Under the pieces are notes generated by a model that worked only from the letters and a program-made list of their open reading frames with translations, was not told the origin of the DNA and made no database searches. Positions 1 through 8,300 of a DNA stretch of 64,000 nucleotides are shown here, in pieces (positions within the stretch are counted from its first letter, which is position 1; every line of letters starts with the position of its first letter). Where the stretch lies: NCBI GenBank assembly GCA_037138595.1, contig JBAXIB010000005.1, positions 62,001-126,000 on the forward strand, given 5' to 3'. A program made the translations under genes and the position numbers. Source of the stretch: UBA4742 sp037138595. GTDB taxonomy: Bacteria; Actinomycetota; Acidimicrobiia; Acidimicrobiales; Acidimicrobilacustridaceae.

Positions 1-168
1 GGCCAGGTCATCATCGTGGGCGGCGATGTCCGTGCGGTTCGGCGACTCGGTTTCAAGCCCGCCTCCACGCTCCAAGACGCACTTGAGATGGCATCGGACA
101 CGGTTGGTCCAGCCGGGACGATCACCCATCTACACAACCCGCCGGTTCTCATGGCGGATGTGACGTGA
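1..168 (+). CDS. LarA-like (DUF2088) protein, C-terminal 55 residues
   Basis: The reading frame is open from the first base of the window and ends at TGA 166-168, so only the C-terminus is visible. The 55 residues contain a glycine-rich segment (IIVGGD) and end in LHNPPVLMADVT. That tail resembles the C-terminus of the nickel-dependent lactate racemase LarA / DUF2088 family in actinobacteria. In related genomes such a protein often precedes a PlsC acyltransferase, as it does here. The family call rests on this short tail and the neighbour, so it is moderate; the substrate cannot be stated. Confidence 0.55.
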   Translation, partial: GQVIIVGGDVRAVRRLGFKPASTLQDALEMASDTVGPAGTITHLHNPPVLMADVT

Positions 169-305
169 CCGAGCGGTCCACGAACTGGACGTCCAACCGA
201 CGGCGATCGGGCATCCCGGCCGCGAGCGCGTTCGAGTTGGTCCGGCGAATTCCGGTGAATCGCTCGACCGTTTCGAACCAGATGCGAGGGGCAACCGCCG
301 CGACA

Positions 306-1193
306 ATGCGTCGGGTGCCATTCCCGCTTCGCCCGCCCACCACACCCCAAGGTGTCGAACTTCCGAAGATTCCCGGCAAACTCGGTGCCGATTACGACAC
401 TGCTTGGGCCCGCCGCTACCCGGCGCGGTTCGCACGAGTGTTGATGGTCGAGGGCGTGGTCAAGCCAATGATGCGGGTACTTGCGTCGCCAACCATTCGA
501 GGTCTCGACCAACTCCACGATCTCGACGGAGCCGCCGTCTTCGCCGCCAACCACCACAGCCATCTCGATACGCCACTCATGTTGTCGGCGATTCCCGATC
601 CGTGGCGGCATCACATGATTGTCGGCGCGGCGGCCGATTATTTCTTCGGCAACAAACTGACTGCACCGCTTTCGGCGTTGGTCATCGGGGCGATCCCCAT
701 TGAGCGAACCAAGATCGGCCGAAAGTCTGCCGACCAAGCGGCATCGCTCATCGATGACGGTTGGTCCATGCTGATCTTTCCCGAAGGTGGACGAAGCCCC
801 GATGGGTGGGGACAGCCATTTCGCGGGGGCGCCGCATACCTCTCATTGCGCTGCGAAGTCCCCGTGATCCCCGTGCACGTCGAGGGAACCAGTCGCATTT
901 TGCGCAAGGGCCACTCGGTGCCATCGCCGTCGCCGACCACCATCACCTTTGGTCGACCAATGACTGCCGATGCGGGTGAAGATTCACGAAAGTTCGCAGT
1001 CAGAATCGAAGCCGCAGTCGCGGCACTCGCTGATGAAGAAGCAACCGATTGGTGGCAAGCCCGAAGGCGAGCCCATGGGGCGACGACACCTTCGCTTCAA
1101 GGCCCCGAACTTGGCGCATGGCGACGCACGTGGTCGCTTGGTGAACGCGGCCCGAAGCGGCGACGCCCTGCTCGATGGCCCGACCTCGGCTAA
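306..1193 (+). CDS. 1-acyl-sn-glycerol-3-phosphate acyltransferase family (PlsC)
   Basis: A 295-residue PlsC-type acyltransferase, which would transfer an acyl chain to a lysophospholipid at the inner membrane face. The HX4D catalytic motif is NHHSHLD, followed by IPIERTK, FPEGGRSPDG and VIPVHVEGT, in the family order. The frame is open from a GTG at 165 that overlaps the upstream stop, but residues encoded at 165-305 look unlike protein. Homologues begin near FPLRPPTTP, so ATG 306 is preferred (282 is another candidate). The gene ends in a hairpin shared with the convergent gene. Family call is firm; the exact acceptor is unknown. Confidence 0.85.
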   Translation: MRRVPFPLRPPTTPQGVELPKIPGKLGADYDTAWARRYPARFARVLMVEGVVKPMMRVLASPTIRGLDQLHDLDGAAVFAANHHSHLDTPLMLSAIPDPWRHHMIVGAAADYFFGNKLTAPLSALVIGAIPIERTKIGRKSADQAASLIDDGWSMLIFPEGGRSPDGWGQPFRGGAAYLSLRCEVPVIPVHVEGTSRILRKGHSVPSPSPTTITFGRPMTADAGEDSRKFAVRIEAAVAALADEEATDWWQARRRAHGATTPSLQGPELGAWRRTWSLGERGPKRRRPARWPDLG

Positions 1194-1221
1194 CAACCGC
1201 GTACGTAGCGGTGATTGTTAG
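1190..1221. terminator. Hairpin between convergent genes containing both stop codons
   Basis: CTAACAACCGC at 1190-1200 pairs with GCGG at 1208-1211 and TTGTTAG at 1215-1221, with a 7-nt loop and a 3-nt bulge. The stem holds the TAA of the forward acyltransferase gene and the TAA of the reverse gene, so it could terminate transcription from both sides. There is no long T-run on either strand. Confidence 0.5.
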
Positions 1222-1841
1222 GGCCCGGCGACAACTGACGTCGTTGACGCCGACGTATACACCAATGCGCAACGAATCTCGCTCGTCCGATGCCCACAGG
1301 TGAGGGCGAACGATTCATAGTCTGATCCCACTGGCGCGGCATCGAACATCTCGTCGCAGGCCTGACCATCCCCATCGCCGCACCGCGCAAACAACGCATC
1401 AAGGGTCGCATCGTCACCTACGTGTCTGGGCAAATTGCCGGCCTCTATGGCCGCAGGATCGGGGGCTTGTTCCCCCGCGTTCTTGTTGGATGCAGCGAGG
1501 TTTTCGACGCCAGTGCAATCGACGCGGGCTGCAGTCATCTGACTTTCGATCAATGCCGATGGCAAGACCGCTCGATTGAGATAGCGCGAGCCGACATCGT
1601 TCGCGATGCGATCGACATAACATTGCGCAACTGCGTGGGTGATCTGACCGTCGCTGTCAGCGACCATCTGGTCAATTGCCGCCTGGCGATCGAACGGCTC
1701 ACCTCGATCAACTAGGGCAATCACTATCAACAGGGCGACTGCGGCCGCCACAACGATCAGCAACGCTGATCGCGGCGTCAGCCGCGCGAGCACCTCGCTC
1801 GCATGGCGCCATCGATTGAGGCTTCGTTCATACATCGTCAA
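1218..1841 (-). CDS. Membrane-anchored hypothetical protein
   Basis: A 207-residue protein with one hydrophobic segment at about residues 25-43 (SALLIVVAAAVALLIVIALV), preceded by positive charges. This implies a short cytoplasmic N-terminus and an exported domain. The C-terminal part has five or more cysteines and an acidic stretch (CGDGDGQACDEMFDAAP) of a kind seen in exported actinobacterial proteins. A DevS-like or enzymatic role is not indicated. It converges on the acyltransferase gene. I do not recognise a named family. Confidence 0.65.
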   Translation of the reverse strand: MTMYERSLNRWRHASEVLARLTPRSALLIVVAAAVALLIVIALVDRGEPFDRQAAIDQMVADSDGQITHAVAQCYVDRIANDVGSRYLNRAVLPSALIESQMTAARVDCTGVENLAASNKNAGEQAPDPAAIEAGNLPRHVGDDATLDALFARCGDGDGQACDEMFDAAPVGSDYESFALTCGHRTSEIRCALVYTSASTTSVVAGP

Positions 1842-1858
1842 CGGTTCACCATCTCGAC

Positions 1859-2590
1859 TCAGTCGACCAATCGAAGTCCGCTCGGCGCGATCGATGCATC
1901 GGCATGGGCAAGATCGACGACGAATTCGGTGAGATGCGCTGGAAAAACATGTTCACTCACGAGTACGGCAACGCCTGATTCAGACGAAGTGATTCGTTCG
2001 CAGCGCAACACTGGTGAGCCAGTCGGAATGCCGAGCAGTTCAGCATCATGGGATGATGCTGCCGCCGCGCCAATAGTTTGTACCGCTCCGCCGAGTGCAA
2101 CACCGATGAGCTCGTAAAACGGAGATCGCTCGACATCGGCTCGCGAAAGTTCGGCACCGTAACGTTCGGGGCACCACACCGTGACCAATGCAAACGGTTC
2201 GCCGTCAGCCATATTGAGGCGACGCACTCGCAACACGGTCTCGGACCCTAAAATCGTCTGTACCCGAGGAGGAGCAGCAACAAATCGGAAATCAAGTACC
2301 CGTCGTTCCGATTGCACCCCTTCGCCAGCAAGTTGACTTTCAATAGTTCCGAGTCGACCGAGAACCTGCCGCAACGGGTCGGCGGCCACGAACCAACCGA
2401 ATCCTTGGCGCGAATCGACAAGCCCCTCCAGGCGAAGCAGTTCCAGCGCTCGCCGCACCGTGACTCGACTTGCCCCGTATTCGTGGGAAAGTTCTGACTC
2501 GCTCGGCAGTAGTCGACCCGCGCCGAGTTCGCCCGAATCGAGGCGAGCTCGCAGTGCTTCGGCAATGTGCTGATAACGGGTTTGTCTCAC
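1859..2590 (-). CDS. GntR/HutC-family transcriptional regulator
   Basis: A 243-residue one-component regulator. The N-terminal winged helix-turn-helix (about residues 4-70) has the typical LPSESELSHEYGASRVTVRRA core. The C-terminal part (about 85-235) fits a UTRA effector-binding domain, which marks the HutC branch and binds small metabolites. It starts with GTG at 2590 and no clear ribosome-binding site, so it may be leaderless. The start lies inside a set of ACTTGTC repeats that also cover the promoter of the divergent aconitase gene. Regulation of itself and of aconitase is therefore the natural inference; the ligand is unknown. Confidence 0.88.
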   Translation of the reverse strand: MRQTRYQHIAEALRARLDSGELGAGRLLPSESELSHEYGASRVTVRRALELLRLEGLVDSRQGFGWFVAADPLRQVLGRLGTIESQLAGEGVQSERRVLDFRFVAAPPRVQTILGSETVLRVRRLNMADGEPFALVTVWCPERYGAELSRADVERSPFYELIGVALGGAVQTIGAAAASSHDAELLGIPTGSPVLRCERITSSESGVAVLVSEHVFPAHLTEFVVDLAHADASIAPSGLRLVD

Positions 2591-2648
2591 TTGTCTGCTA
2601 CTTGTCTACCATTGAGTACTTGTCCTATACTTGTCTACACCACCTGTC
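2589..2648. promoter_or_regulatory. Repeated ACTTGTC operator candidate over the aconitase promoter
   Basis: Exact ACTTGTC copies start at 2589, 2600, 2618 and 2629, with a near copy (ACCTGTC) at 2642 and a degenerate one near 2580. They form two pairs, each with 11-bp spacing, so the copies in a pair face the same side of the helix. A promoter fits within them: TTGTCT at 2602-2607 and TATACT at 2626-2631 with an 18-bp spacer. The array lies between the divergent GntR and aconitase genes and is the likely binding region of that GntR protein. Confidence 0.55.
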
Positions 2649-2703
2649 AACGCATGGACCTTCCGTCCATGAGCCGCCATACCAATCAACGAGGAGCAAG
2701 ACC

Positions 2704-4980
2704 ATGGCAGTCTTGGCCACAACACCGATCGAACTCGTCAACGAGGTCTATGACCGACTGTCGATGCGCACCGCCCTCGGCCGCCAACGCCTGGGCCGAC
2801 CGCTGACCTTCGCCGAGAAGGTTCTCATCAATCACCTTCGCGATCCACAAGGCCAACAACTCGAGCGGGCAAAGTCTTACGCCGATCTCGATCCAGATCG
2901 CGTTGCGATGCAAGACGCCACGGCACAAATGGCCTTACTGCAGTTCATGACCGCCGGATTACCGCAGGTTGCGGTTCCATCGACGGTGCACTGCGACCAC
3001 CTCATTCAAGCTCGAGACGACGGCAAAGTCGACTTGCTGTCGGCACTCGAAACCAACTCCGAGGTGTACGACTTTCTTGAATCAGTGTCAGCAAAATACG
3101 GCGTCGGATTCTGGAAGCCGGGCTCGGGAATTATCCACCAAGTGGTGCTTGAACAATACGCATTCCCGGGCGGAATGATGATCGGAACCGATAGCCATAC
3201 GCCAAACGCAGGCGGTTTAGGCATGGTCGCAATCGGGGTTGGTGGTGCCGACGCAGTAGACGTCATGACCGGTTATCCGTTCAATGTTCGTTGGCCGAAG
3301 TTGATCGGCGTGAATCTGACCGGTCAGCTCAGCGGTTGGTCCGCACCGAAGGACATCATCTTGAAGGTCGCGGAAATCCTCACGGTAAAGGGCGGAACCG
3401 GCGCGATCGTCGAATATTTCGGGCCGGGAGCATCGGCTATTAGCTGCACGGGCAAAGCCACCATCTGCAATATGGGGGCTGAAATCGGCGCGACGACCTC
3501 ACTATTTGCCTATGACGAAGCAATGAGTCGCTATCTCAACGCAACCGGCCGCGGCGACATCGCCGACGCAGCAGATCAGGTCGCAGGTGACTTGCGAGCC
3601 GATGACGAAGTTCTTGCTGATCCAGGGCGATTCTTCGACCTAGTAATCGACATTGACCTTTCGAGTCTCGAGCCACTCATCAACGGGCCGCACACCCCTG
3701 ACCTAGCTCGACCCGTCTCGGCTCTTGGAGCCGAAGCGCGGTCCAAGGGTTGGCCGACCGCAATTAGCTCCGCGCTCGTCGGTTCGTGCACGAACTCAAG
3801 CTATGAAGACATCACCCGAGCGGCCAGCATTGCGCGCCAAGCGTCCGCTGCAGGCCTGACCTGCAAGACCGAATTGTTGATCACGCCAGGAAGCGAACAA
3901 GTCCGAGCAACAATCGAACGTGACGGACTTCTCGCCGACCTTGAGGCCATCGGCGCGACGGTCCTCGCGAACGCGTGTGGACCGTGCATTGGTCAATGGG
4001 CCCGCACCGACGTTCACGAAGGTGACGCGAATACCATCGTCACCTCGTACAACCGAAACTTCCCGAAGCGCAACGATGGCTTCGCTAGCACGCTGGCCTT
4101 TGTCACCTCGCCCGAGACTGTCGTTGCACTTGCCCTCGCCGGTACAGTCGATTTCAACCCGTTAGTCGATTCACTTCCGGCGCCAGACGGTAAGCAGATC
4201 ACGTTGGAAGTCCCTCGGGGCGAGGAACTACCAGCATTGGGATTTACTCCAGGCGCGAACGGATTCGTCACCCCGCCATCGGATAGTTCCAACGTCAAAG
4301 TTGCGGTCGACCCATCGAGTGATCGACTGCAACTCCTCGAGCCGTTTGCCGCGTGGGACGGAAAAGACTTTACAGATCTCGCGGTACTGCTCCGCGCCGA
4401 AGGCAAATGCACCACTGACCACATCTCCGCAGCTGGACCATGGCTCAAGTTTCGCGGCCATCTCGAAAACATCAGCGGAAACCTTTTCCTTGGCGCAATC
4501 AATGCATTCACCAACGAAGCCGGCACCGGCATCGATCAACTCGATCAAACAAAAAAATCGCTTCCTGAAATAGCTAAGCACTATCACGAGAACGGAATCG
4601 GCTGGGTAGCGATCGGCGATGAAAACTACGGGGAAGGCTCATCAAGAGAACATGCGGCGATGGAACCGAGATTCCGGAATGCCAAAGCCATTATCTGCCG
4701 ATCGTTTGCTCGCATCGCCGAGACCAACCTCAAAAAGCAGGGCGTATTGCCCCTCTGGTTCGGCGATCCCACCGATTACGACCGCATACGCGTTGATGAT
4801 CGTATTTCAATTCTCGGACTCGATGAACTAGCGCCTGACCGAGCGGTTCGGTGCGAAATCCGCCATGCGGATGGATCAATCGAGCCATTTGTTTGCTCAC
4901 ACACGATGAATGCCGAGCATATTTCGTGGTTCCGTGCCGGTGGAGCACTCAACATCATTCGTCAGCAACACAGCGCATAA
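2704..4980 (+). CDS. Aconitate hydratase, mitochondrial type
   Basis: A 758-residue aconitase that interconverts citrate and isocitrate in the TCA cycle. The [4Fe-4S] ligands are Cys362 (GSCTNSS), Cys425 and Cys428 (ACGPCIGQW). The 63- and 3-residue spacing equals that of mitochondrial aconitase. The C-terminal swivel domain has GDENYGEGSSREHAAMEPR. Length and spacing place it with the mitochondrial-type enzymes rather than the roughly 890-residue AcnA or AcnB. The frame is open further upstream (to 2470), but ATG 2704 has GAGGAG about 8 bases before it and begins the family-like sequence. Citrate synthase lies 6 kb downstream. Confidence 0.95.
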   Translation: MAVLATTPIELVNEVYDRLSMRTALGRQRLGRPLTFAEKVLINHLRDPQGQQLERAKSYADLDPDRVAMQDATAQMALLQFMTAGLPQVAVPSTVHCDHLIQARDDGKVDLLSALETNSEVYDFLESVSAKYGVGFWKPGSGIIHQVVLEQYAFPGGMMIGTDSHTPNAGGLGMVAIGVGGADAVDVMTGYPFNVRWPKLIGVNLTGQLSGWSAPKDIILKVAEILTVKGGTGAIVEYFGPGASAISCTGKATICNMGAEIGATTSLFAYDEAMSRYLNATGRGDIADAADQVAGDLRADDEVLADPGRFFDLVIDIDLSSLEPLINGPHTPDLARPVSALGAEARSKGWPTAISSALVGSCTNSSYEDITRAASIARQASAAGLTCKTELLITPGSEQVRATIERDGLLADLEAIGATVLANACGPCIGQWARTDVHEGDANTIVTSYNRNFPKRNDGFASTLAFVTSPETVVALALAGTVDFNPLVDSLPAPDGKQITLEVPRGEELPALGFTPGANGFVTPPSDSSNVKVAVDPSSDRLQLLEPFAAWDGKDFTDLAVLLRAEGKCTTDHISAAGPWLKFRGHLENISGNLFLGAINAFTNEAGTGIDQLDQTKKSLPEIAKHYHENGIGWVAIGDENYGEGSSREHAAMEPRFRNAKAIICRSFARIAETNLKKQGVLPLWFGDPTDYDRIRVDDRISILGLDELAPDRAVRCEIRHADGSIEPFVCSHTMNAEHISWFRAGGALNIIRQQHSA

Positions 4981-5065
4981 CCACCACATGATTTAGTCCA
5001 TATGGCACCTTGTAGGCAGACCAACTCTCGCGTACACCTGTAGTGAGCGATTTCGGAGTAGGTGT

Positions 5066-6556
5066 GTGACCAAGTCCAAGCGAAGCGATCTGCCCACCAT
5101 TGCCTTCGTTCATGGCGTCATGAGTGCTGCTCCCGGGGTGCTGATGGTCATCAATGGCGACGGCGTCATCGAGTGGATTAGCGACGCATCGACCTATCTC
5201 ATTGGGTCCCCGCCGGCCGAACTCATTGGTCGCAATATCTTCGATTATGTACTCGCCGAGGACGTTGATCTCGTCGTCGAGTCGCTCGCCCACGCTGCCG
5301 CACAAACCGATCAAATCTCGGGGCAATTCGGCGAAATGGAATTTCGCTACCGACGACCCAATGGCTCGGTCGGAGTCTTAGGAGCTTCGACGGTCAACCG
5401 AGTTGATGAAAGCGACGTTGGCGGCATCGTCGTGCAGGTGCAAGACGTAACGGAACGTCGCCTAGCTGATGACGTGTTGAGGTCAATCGTCGCCGACGTT
5501 GACATCACCGAAACGATGCAACTCGTTGCAAAACTTGTCGAAGAGCAGCTCGGCCAAAGTCATGTAGTCGTAGGGGTTGGCCCAGTCGACGGTTCATTTC
5601 GCTTGGCCGCATCAAGTGCCAGCGTCGATCGCCAACTCGGCGACTCCGAACCGCAAGACGCTCCCCTGGTTAACCCGATCATGATCGACGCACCGTGGGT
5701 TCGAGCCATGCACAGCAACGCCATTGTCATCGATGCCAACATCGAAACGCTGCCGAGTTGGCTGCGCACTGAAGCGCGAAGTCAAGGCTTCAAAAGCTGT
5801 TGGTCGTTTCCGATTTCACAAAATGCGACGAGTGAACCCGAGGCCTGCATCATGGTTTGGCGCGACTCGGCGGGCGCGCCCTCCCCTGGTGCTCGAATGG
5901 CAGTCGAACGTGCAGGTCGGCTGATTGCGCTTGCCTTAGAGCGGCGACGTACCCACAGCGAACTCGTGCACGCGGCGCGTCATGATCCACTCACGGGCCT
6001 GCCGAATCGAGCACAGTTCTTCCGTCGCTTGGCCCGCGAACTGCGCCGCGACCAGGAACTCGTCGCGGTCTTGTATCTCGACCTCGACGGATTTAAACCA
6101 ATCAACGACCGGTTCGGCCACCGGGCTGGCGATCAAGTACTCATGGCGGTCAGTCGGCGAATCGAAGAAGTGCTTCGACCCCACGACATGACTGGTCGGC
6201 TAGGCGGCGATGAGTTCGGCGTTATTTGTCCGCTCGTGCATGACCCGAATGAAGCAATCGCAATCGCCGAACGCATCATGGAATCGGTGGCGAAGCCAAT
6301 CCAACTCCATGCCGAGATGATCCGAACATCCGAGATGGCCTTGTTGGCAGGATCGCCGGTGCTCGATCTTCGAGACAGCGACGGGATCGTCGAAGTCACC
6401 GTGAGCACCAGCATTGGCATCGTGTTCAGCTCCGAGGTAGAGGCCGATCATGAGCGGCTTGTCGAGCTCGCCGACGCTGCCATGTACAAAGCCAAACGAG
6501 CGGGACGAGGTACCTGGTATCGCTCGACTGGCAATCCGGAATCCGCAATTATCTAA
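5066..6556 (+). CDS. PAS-GAF-GGDEF diguanylate cyclase
   Basis: A 496-residue signalling enzyme that should make cyclic di-GMP. An N-terminal PAS domain (about residues 10-125) is followed by a GAF-like region (about 135-290) and a GGDEF domain (about 310-485). The GGDEF signature is intact (RLGGDEFGVI), and the upstream RPHD with five intervening residues is a canonical inhibitory I-site. No EAL or HD-GYP domain follows. No transmembrane segment is evident, so sensing is probably cytoplasmic. GTG 5066 has GGAG eight bases upstream. An insertion (about residues 420-445) sits in the second half of the GGDEF domain. Confidence 0.92.
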   Translation: MTKSKRSDLPTIAFVHGVMSAAPGVLMVINGDGVIEWISDASTYLIGSPPAELIGRNIFDYVLAEDVDLVVESLAHAAAQTDQISGQFGEMEFRYRRPNGSVGVLGASTVNRVDESDVGGIVVQVQDVTERRLADDVLRSIVADVDITETMQLVAKLVEEQLGQSHVVVGVGPVDGSFRLAASSASVDRQLGDSEPQDAPLVNPIMIDAPWVRAMHSNAIVIDANIETLPSWLRTEARSQGFKSCWSFPISQNATSEPEACIMVWRDSAGAPSPGARMAVERAGRLIALALERRRTHSELVHAARHDPLTGLPNRAQFFRRLARELRRDQELVAVLYLDLDGFKPINDRFGHRAGDQVLMAVSRRIEEVLRPHDMTGRLGGDEFGVICPLVHDPNEAIAIAERIMESVAKPIQLHAEMIRTSEMALLAGSPVLDLRDSDGIVEVTVSTSIGIVFSSEVEADHERLVELADAAMYKAKRAGRGTWYRSTGNPESAII

Positions 6557-6589
6557 CCCGGATCGCCAGATCGCTTCCGGCAGGTGGCG

Positions 6590-8059
6590 TCAGTCGACTC
6601 CCGGTCGTCGAGCGGACTCATGACCACGCGCGGCCTGCGCATTGACGACTGCAGTTGGCATCGTTGCTGCTAATTCTTCCGGGGTTGGTTCACCCCATCG
6701 GCGGGCCTGTTCGGGCAATAGGTCGACAATGGCCGCCATGATCTGTTCGCTATCGATCTCGGGATCGATCAACTCAAGATCAATACGCGGGCCTACCCGA
6801 ACCGTCACCGTCGGCGGGTCAGTCACGTTCCAAAGATTCGGAATCTTGGCATTACGCGGCCACACTTTTTCCGTTCCCCACAAGCCAATGGGAATGACCG
6901 GGGCGCCACTCATGGCCGCGAGCCGCGCTGCCCCCCATCGAGCCTTCAGGACTGGATCGAAAAATCCCATGCCTCGGGGGATAGTTCCTTGCGGCATCAA
7001 GACCACAATCTCGCCTGCCTCAAGTGCCGAAAGCGCCTCTTGGAGGGGCTCGTCGCTTCCCGTGCCGCGCTCGACGCGAATGCCACCCATAGCTCGCGCC
7101 AAGTCACCGACGATTGGCGCGTCGAAAACTTCCTTTTTCCCCAAGAACCGAACTGGTCGCCCCGTTTTCGCGATCGCGAATCCGATCGCAGCCACGTCGA
7201 AATAACTGCGATGGTTTGCACACAAAATCGCGGGCCCATTCGCCGGAATCCATTCGGTACCGCTCACCGAAAGATCGACATAGGGAGCGAGACCGGGGCG
7301 CACAAACGGGAAGAGCAGTCGTTGCGGTTCCAACCCAACAAGTTTCGGAACACCGGGAGGCAGGTCGAGGTAGCGAGTCGGCCAGCGACGAATGAGTGCT
7401 TGCACTCGCATGCGCGGATCCGGATTGACGACGACCGGATGACCAACGGCATTCAGTAGCGGTACGTCGTAGTAGCTATCGGAATACGCGTAGCTCGCTG
7501 CGAGCGACACGCCATGTCCGCTAGCCCACGAACGCGCTGCTCGGAACTTTCCATGACTCCAAACAAACTCGCCAGCGATCGTCCCGTCGTATTTTCCATC
7601 CAGTTCGCCATAGCGGGTCGCGATAACCGCATCGAATCCGAGGAGGTCGGCAAGAGGCTTCACCAAGTCATACGGGGTGGTCGTCGCCATCACCACAAGC
7701 CGGCCCGCTGATCGATGTTCATCGATCAGCACATGGGCATAGGGCTGGACGAGATCAATCAGCGTCTCAGCGGCAAGTTGGCCGGCGCGTTGAGCTGTTT
7801 CTCGAGACCAATCAGCCGCAATCGCCGCTGCTTGGCGAGCAAGCAACATCGACGGCAGATTTTCGCCTAGTGCATTAAACAACCGGAACATCACGCCTTG
7901 ACCGGGGATGGACCGATCAGAAAGCAATCCAACCGAGCGCAGCGAAGCGCTAATCGCCGGACCACTTGCTCCGGTCAGCAACGTTCGGTCGAGGTCGAAA
8001 AATGCGGCGCCTTGCTTCGGCGCGTGGTTGACCGTCTCGTCGGGGGTCAGTTCTGACAT
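6590..8059 (-). CDS. HAD-IB phosphatase fused to PlsC acyltransferase
   Basis: A 489-residue fusion. The N-terminal HAD-IB hydrolase has the nucleophile motif FFDLDRTLL near residue 20. The C-terminal PlsC domain has the HX4D motif (CANHRSYFD) and LMPQGTIPRG in place of the usual FPEGTRS. Similar mycobacterial fusions act in phospholipid synthesis, with phosphatase and acyltransferase activity on one chain. The frame extends upstream to 8215, but that part reads through a hairpin; ATG 8059 (MSELTPDE) is the plausible start. No clear ribosome-binding site is seen, so the start is less certain than the function. Confidence 0.88.
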   Translation of the reverse strand: MSELTPDETVNHAPKQGAAFFDLDRTLLTGASGPAISASLRSVGLLSDRSIPGQGVMFRLFNALGENLPSMLLARQAAAIAADWSRETAQRAGQLAAETLIDLVQPYAHVLIDEHRSAGRLVVMATTTPYDLVKPLADLLGFDAVIATRYGELDGKYDGTIAGEFVWSHGKFRAARSWASGHGVSLAASYAYSDSYYDVPLLNAVGHPVVVNPDPRMRVQALIRRWPTRYLDLPPGVPKLVGLEPQRLLFPFVRPGLAPYVDLSVSGTEWIPANGPAILCANHRSYFDVAAIGFAIAKTGRPVRFLGKKEVFDAPIVGDLARAMGGIRVERGTGSDEPLQEALSALEAGEIVVLMPQGTIPRGMGFFDPVLKARWGAARLAAMSGAPVIPIGLWGTEKVWPRNAKIPNLWNVTDPPTVTVRVGPRIDLELIDPEIDSEQIMAAIVDLLPEQARRWGEPTPEELAATMPTAVVNAQAARGHESARRPGVD

Positions 8060-8113
8060 GGGCGCACCGTATCGCTCAGTTCGGTTCGACGTTCCGTCCA
8101 CGTCGGTAAACGG

Positions 8114-8147
8114 GAAGAAGCTGGCCGGGGGGTTGGCCAGCTTCTTC
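8114..8147. repeat. Perfect 13-bp hairpin upstream of HAD-PlsC gene
   Basis: GAAGAAGCTGGCC at 8114-8126 is exactly complementary to 8135-8147, with an 8-nt G-rich loop. It lies in the 241-bp divergent region, 55 bases upstream of the HAD-PlsC start, and would be in its 5' leader. No T-run follows on either strand. A second, smaller stem (GGTGGCTC with GAGCCACC, about 8184-8217) lies nearby. A leader regulatory element is possible. Confidence 0.5.
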
Positions 8148-8300
8148 GGGGGAATGGGGACTTTGTCCCACAAACCCGGCTCGAGGGTGGCTCTGTCCGG
8201 GGGAGAACGAGCCACCTACTCGGCGGTGTAGTTCGTAGTGTGACGGAACCGGGGTTATCTGTCCAACAGTTATTAACGATGTATGCCATCATTAAAGGCG

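Noticed and set aside
2470..2703. Upstream extension of the aconitase frame
   Set aside because: It lies antisense to the GntR gene and covers the promoter/operator repeats. ATG 2704 has a good ribosome-binding site and starts the conserved sequence.
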